The notes below the pieces were generated by a model that had not been told where the DNA came from, did not search any database, and saw only the letters and a program-made list of their open reading frames with translations. The translations under genes were made by a program, and so were the position numbers. From NCBI GenBank assembly GCA_002362175.1, contig DETU01000066.1, positions 1 to 15,180 of the forward strand: 15,180 nt of DNA. The letters run 5' to 3'. The stretch is from Ruminococcus sp. UBA3280. Lineage in GTDB: Bacteria > Bacillota > Clostridia > Oscillospirales > Ruminococcaceae. The stretch's first letter is position 1; each line of letters opens with the position of its first letter. Shown here piece by piece: positions 13,585 to 15,180 of this stretch.

Positions 13585-14844
13585 TTATTCAACACCTTCA
13601 ATCATAATATCATCATAAAGTGAGAGATAGCTGTTGTCGTTCTCATGAACTGCGGAAAGAACGTAATCGCTTCCCTCATATATAACATCAATTTTTTTAA
13701 ATTCAACCTGTTCGCCTTTTAAAATATTGACACCCTTATAGTTTACACTTTCGGAAACCGTTCCCGTTCCGTCGGTACTTTCAGAAGTTTCTTCCTGAAT
13801 ATCCTTGAATCTTATAGCTTCTCTCGGAACTTTCAGTCCTCTGTAATTACCCATTATCAGCTCAACATTTTCACACCTGTGCTGAACAAGTTCCTCATTG
13901 AACTGACTGCACACAATAACTATTATACTTTCTTCGGGATTGCCTTCATCACGTATGTCAACTATTTCAGCGTCATATGTATCTGCCGAAGTCTCAAAAC
14001 GCAGACTTACCCATTTACCTGCTTCATATTCTTTACGTGAATTATCAACTATTCCGGCAAGATACCAGTTGTAGTCACCAATAAGTTTCCCTACAACAGT
14101 GTTATCAGTTTCTTTTTTATCCTCAATACCTTTAAGCTGTTCAATAGTAAGCTGTCCGATTGTGTCGGTTGAGAGAAGTTCTTCATATCCGTCACAGTAG
14201 CTTGCAAAGTAGGCAGGACGTTCGGAACTTATAATCTCAACAGGCTGTACAGACTGCTGACGGAGCTGTTCAAGTTCGGCATTTATATCTGCAATCTGCT
14301 GATTGAAGTCGGTCACTTCATTCGTAATAATCTGATATGTACTCATTTCGACAAGAAGTGTATCAATATCGGATTTTACCGTTTCATAGTCTTTTATATC
14401 ACGGCAGTATATATAATTACGGAAATTTTCCTCAATACTTGCCGAGAGATTCAAAGGCTGTGCAGATTCAAGCGTACCCGGATTCTGTATTTTTTCCAGT
14501 ATGGCAAGTTCCTTTTCAAGCCTGTCTATTTCTCTGTTTATGCTTATCTGGGCATCGGTAGGATATACTTCCGCAATAATGCTTCCCATGCCGAGCTTTC
14601 CGCCGTCCGAAACACTATAGCTCAGTACACCGTTTCCGCTGTATCTTTTAACCTGCTCGTCCCTTATAAATACACCTCTCAATGTCTTTGAAGATGTAGC
14701 TTCCGCCATGAGAGCAGATTCCGTAGTAGTTTCTTTATTACGGAAATTATAGACTATGCTTATAAAAATAACAAAAAATAAAATCAGAACTGCATTCCTG
14801 AGAATCTTGACAATGATTCCGCTGTCCGATTTATTAGAACGCAT
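13585..14844 (-). CDS. HlyD-like membrane-anchored adaptor protein, partner unknown
   Basis: A 419-residue protein with the architecture of membrane-fusion/HlyD-type adaptors. A basic N-terminus precedes one transmembrane segment (about 16-33). A lipoyl/biotinyl-like beta region (about 54-97) includes GVLSYSVSDGGKLGMGSIIAEVY. Predicted coiled coils lie at about 99-120 and 175-205, and a C-terminal beta-rich part (about 255-415) includes the LKVPREAIRF segment typical of such adaptors. The bulk should lie outside the membrane. No ABC or RND partner gene is adjacent; instead it lies between hfq and yggS-sepF, suggesting a link to the envelope or division site (inference). The ATG has a modest GGTG upstream and starts 13 bases after the hfq stop. 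The export substrate, if any, is unknown. Confidence 0.75.
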   Translation of the reverse strand: MRSNKSDSGIIVKILRNAVLILFFVIFISIVYNFRNKETTTESALMAEATSSKTLRGVFIRDEQVKRYSGNGVLSYSVSDGGKLGMGSIIAEVYPTDAQISINREIDRLEKELAILEKIQNPGTLESAQPLNLSASIEENFRNYIYCRDIKDYETVKSDIDTLLVEMSTYQIITNEVTDFNQQIADINAELEQLRQQSVQPVEIISSERPAYFASYCDGYEELLSTDTIGQLTIEQLKGIEDKKETDNTVVGKLIGDYNWYLAGIVDNSRKEYEAGKWVSLRFETSADTYDAEIVDIRDEGNPEESIIVIVCSQFNEELVQHRCENVELIMGNYRGLKVPREAIRFKDIQEETSESTDGTGTVSESVNYKGVNILKGEQVEFKKIDVIYEGSDYVLSAVHENDNSYLSLYDDIMIEGVE

Positions 14845-14857
14845 TCACATCACCGTC

Positions 14858-15097
14858 TCAGTCGTTTTTTTCAGATACGTCGAGAATAGAAACAGCTCTT
14901 GCGGGAATTATTGTTGAGATAGCGTGCTTGTAAACAAGCTGTTGTTTGCCGTCACAGTCAAAAATAGCAACATAGCCATCAAAACCTCTTATCATTCCCT
15001 TGAACTGAAAGCCGTTTGTAAGGATAACAGTCACCATAATCTTGTCTTTTCTGCACTGGTTAAGGAACACGTCCTGTAAATTAATAGTTTTGTTCAT
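14858..15097 (-). CDS. hfq: RNA chaperone Hfq
   Basis: Sm-like RNA-binding protein of 79 residues. NLQDVFLNQCRKDKIMVTV carries the Sm1 start with the conserved Gln8. LTNGFQFKGMIRGFDGYVAIF follows, and the Sm2 motif YKHAIST is at 56-62, inside LVYKHAISTIIP. It should form a hexameric ring that binds sRNA and A- or U-rich RNA. The start is the ATG at 15097, with GGAG eight bases upstream. An upstream open frame to 15151 adds 18 residues absent from the family. It is the first gene after the promoter at 15155, so it heads the long operon. Confidence 0.95.
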   Translation of the reverse strand: MNKTINLQDVFLNQCRKDKIMVTVILTNGFQFKGMIRGFDGYVAIFDCDGKQQLVYKHAISTIIPARAVSILDVSEKND

Positions 15098-15123
15098 ACA
15101 CAAATCTCCATTCTTTTTCAAAA

Positions 15124-15141
15124 ATAAATATATGTATTTAT
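15124..15141 (-). other. Small AT-rich hairpin in the hfq leader
   Basis: ATAAATA and TATTTAT form a seven-bp perfect stem around a four-base loop, in the roughly 50-base hfq untranslated leader. The stem is entirely A-U and weak. Because U- and A-rich single strands are typical Hfq targets, autoregulation is conceivable, but nothing in the sequence shows it. Confidence 0.3.
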
Positions 15142-15154
15142 ATACACTCAATAC

Positions 15155-15165
15155 ATTATATCACA
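15155..15165 (-). promoter_or_regulatory. Extended -10 of the hfq operon promoter
   Basis: The minus strand reads TGTGATATAAT, with TATAAT at 15155-15160 and the extended-10 TG immediately before. The same 11 bases occur at the two other promoters in the window. A -35 at 17-base spacing would fall at 15178-15183, so it is cut by the window end and cannot be checked. Transcription should begin near 15148. Confidence 0.65.
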
Positions 15166-15180
15166 GATTAAAGTAATTTT

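Noticed and set aside
1..15180. Mobile elements, CRISPR arrays, tRNA or rRNA genes, phage genes
   Set aside because: No transposase, spaced direct repeats, cloverleaf-like or rRNA-like sequence, or phage protein was seen on either strand; the content is core chromosomal.

Overview
The window looks like chromosomal DNA from a low-to-moderate GC Clostridia, most likely a Ruminococcus-like member of the Oscillospiraceae. This rests on the order of division, translation and lipoprotein genes (yggS-sepF-ylmH-divIVA-ileS-lspA-rluD), a Clostridia-type Hfq, a transketolase split into two subunits, and a threonine-rich linker in a surface peptidase. The genus is inference. No mobile element, CRISPR array, tRNA or rRNA was seen.

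Layout, left to right. Positions 1-913 hold the only + strand gene, an AraC-family regulator. It has its own sigma-A promoter with an inverted repeat over the -35, and it ends at a strong terminator shared with the convergent gene. Positions 915-3834 hold a two-gene minus-strand unit: a membrane-anchored VanY-like (M15) peptidase followed by an orphan peptide-binding lipoprotein, transcribed from a clear promoter at 3806-3834. A rho-independent terminator at 3864-3897 closes the next unit. Positions 3931-15180 hold twelve minus-strand genes. In transcription order they are hfq, a HlyD-like adaptor, yggS, sepF, ylmH, divIVA, ileS, lspA, rluD, a Cof-type HAD phosphatase, and the N- and C-terminal transketolase subunits. 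Spacers are short or overlapping, and I see no convincing internal terminator, so this may be one long operon starting at the hfq promoter near 15155. No stretch over 300 bases lacks a gene; the longest gaps (about 160 and 125 bases) contain the regulatory structures listed.

How the genes relate. SepF and DivIVA are division and polarity proteins. YggS handles pyridoxal phosphate homeostasis, and YlmH is an S4-domain ribosome-associated RNA binder. IleRS, RluD and LspA serve translation, rRNA modification and lipoprotein maturation; LspA would process the peptide-binding lipoprotein encoded here. The transketolase pair serves the pentose phosphate pathway.

Most of the window is ordinary core genome. 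The more unusual signals are in RNA structure and protein detail: two mutually exclusive hairpins in the sepF leader that abut its Shine-Dalgarno, a perfect hairpin between the ileS Shine-Dalgarno and its start codon, a canonical EF-hand-like loop inserted in the peptide-binding protein, and loss of the conserved ExxWH motif in the VanY-like protein. Several start codons were reassigned (tktN, cof, lspA, ileS, divIVA, sepF, yggS, hfq) from ribosome-binding sites and family N-termini.
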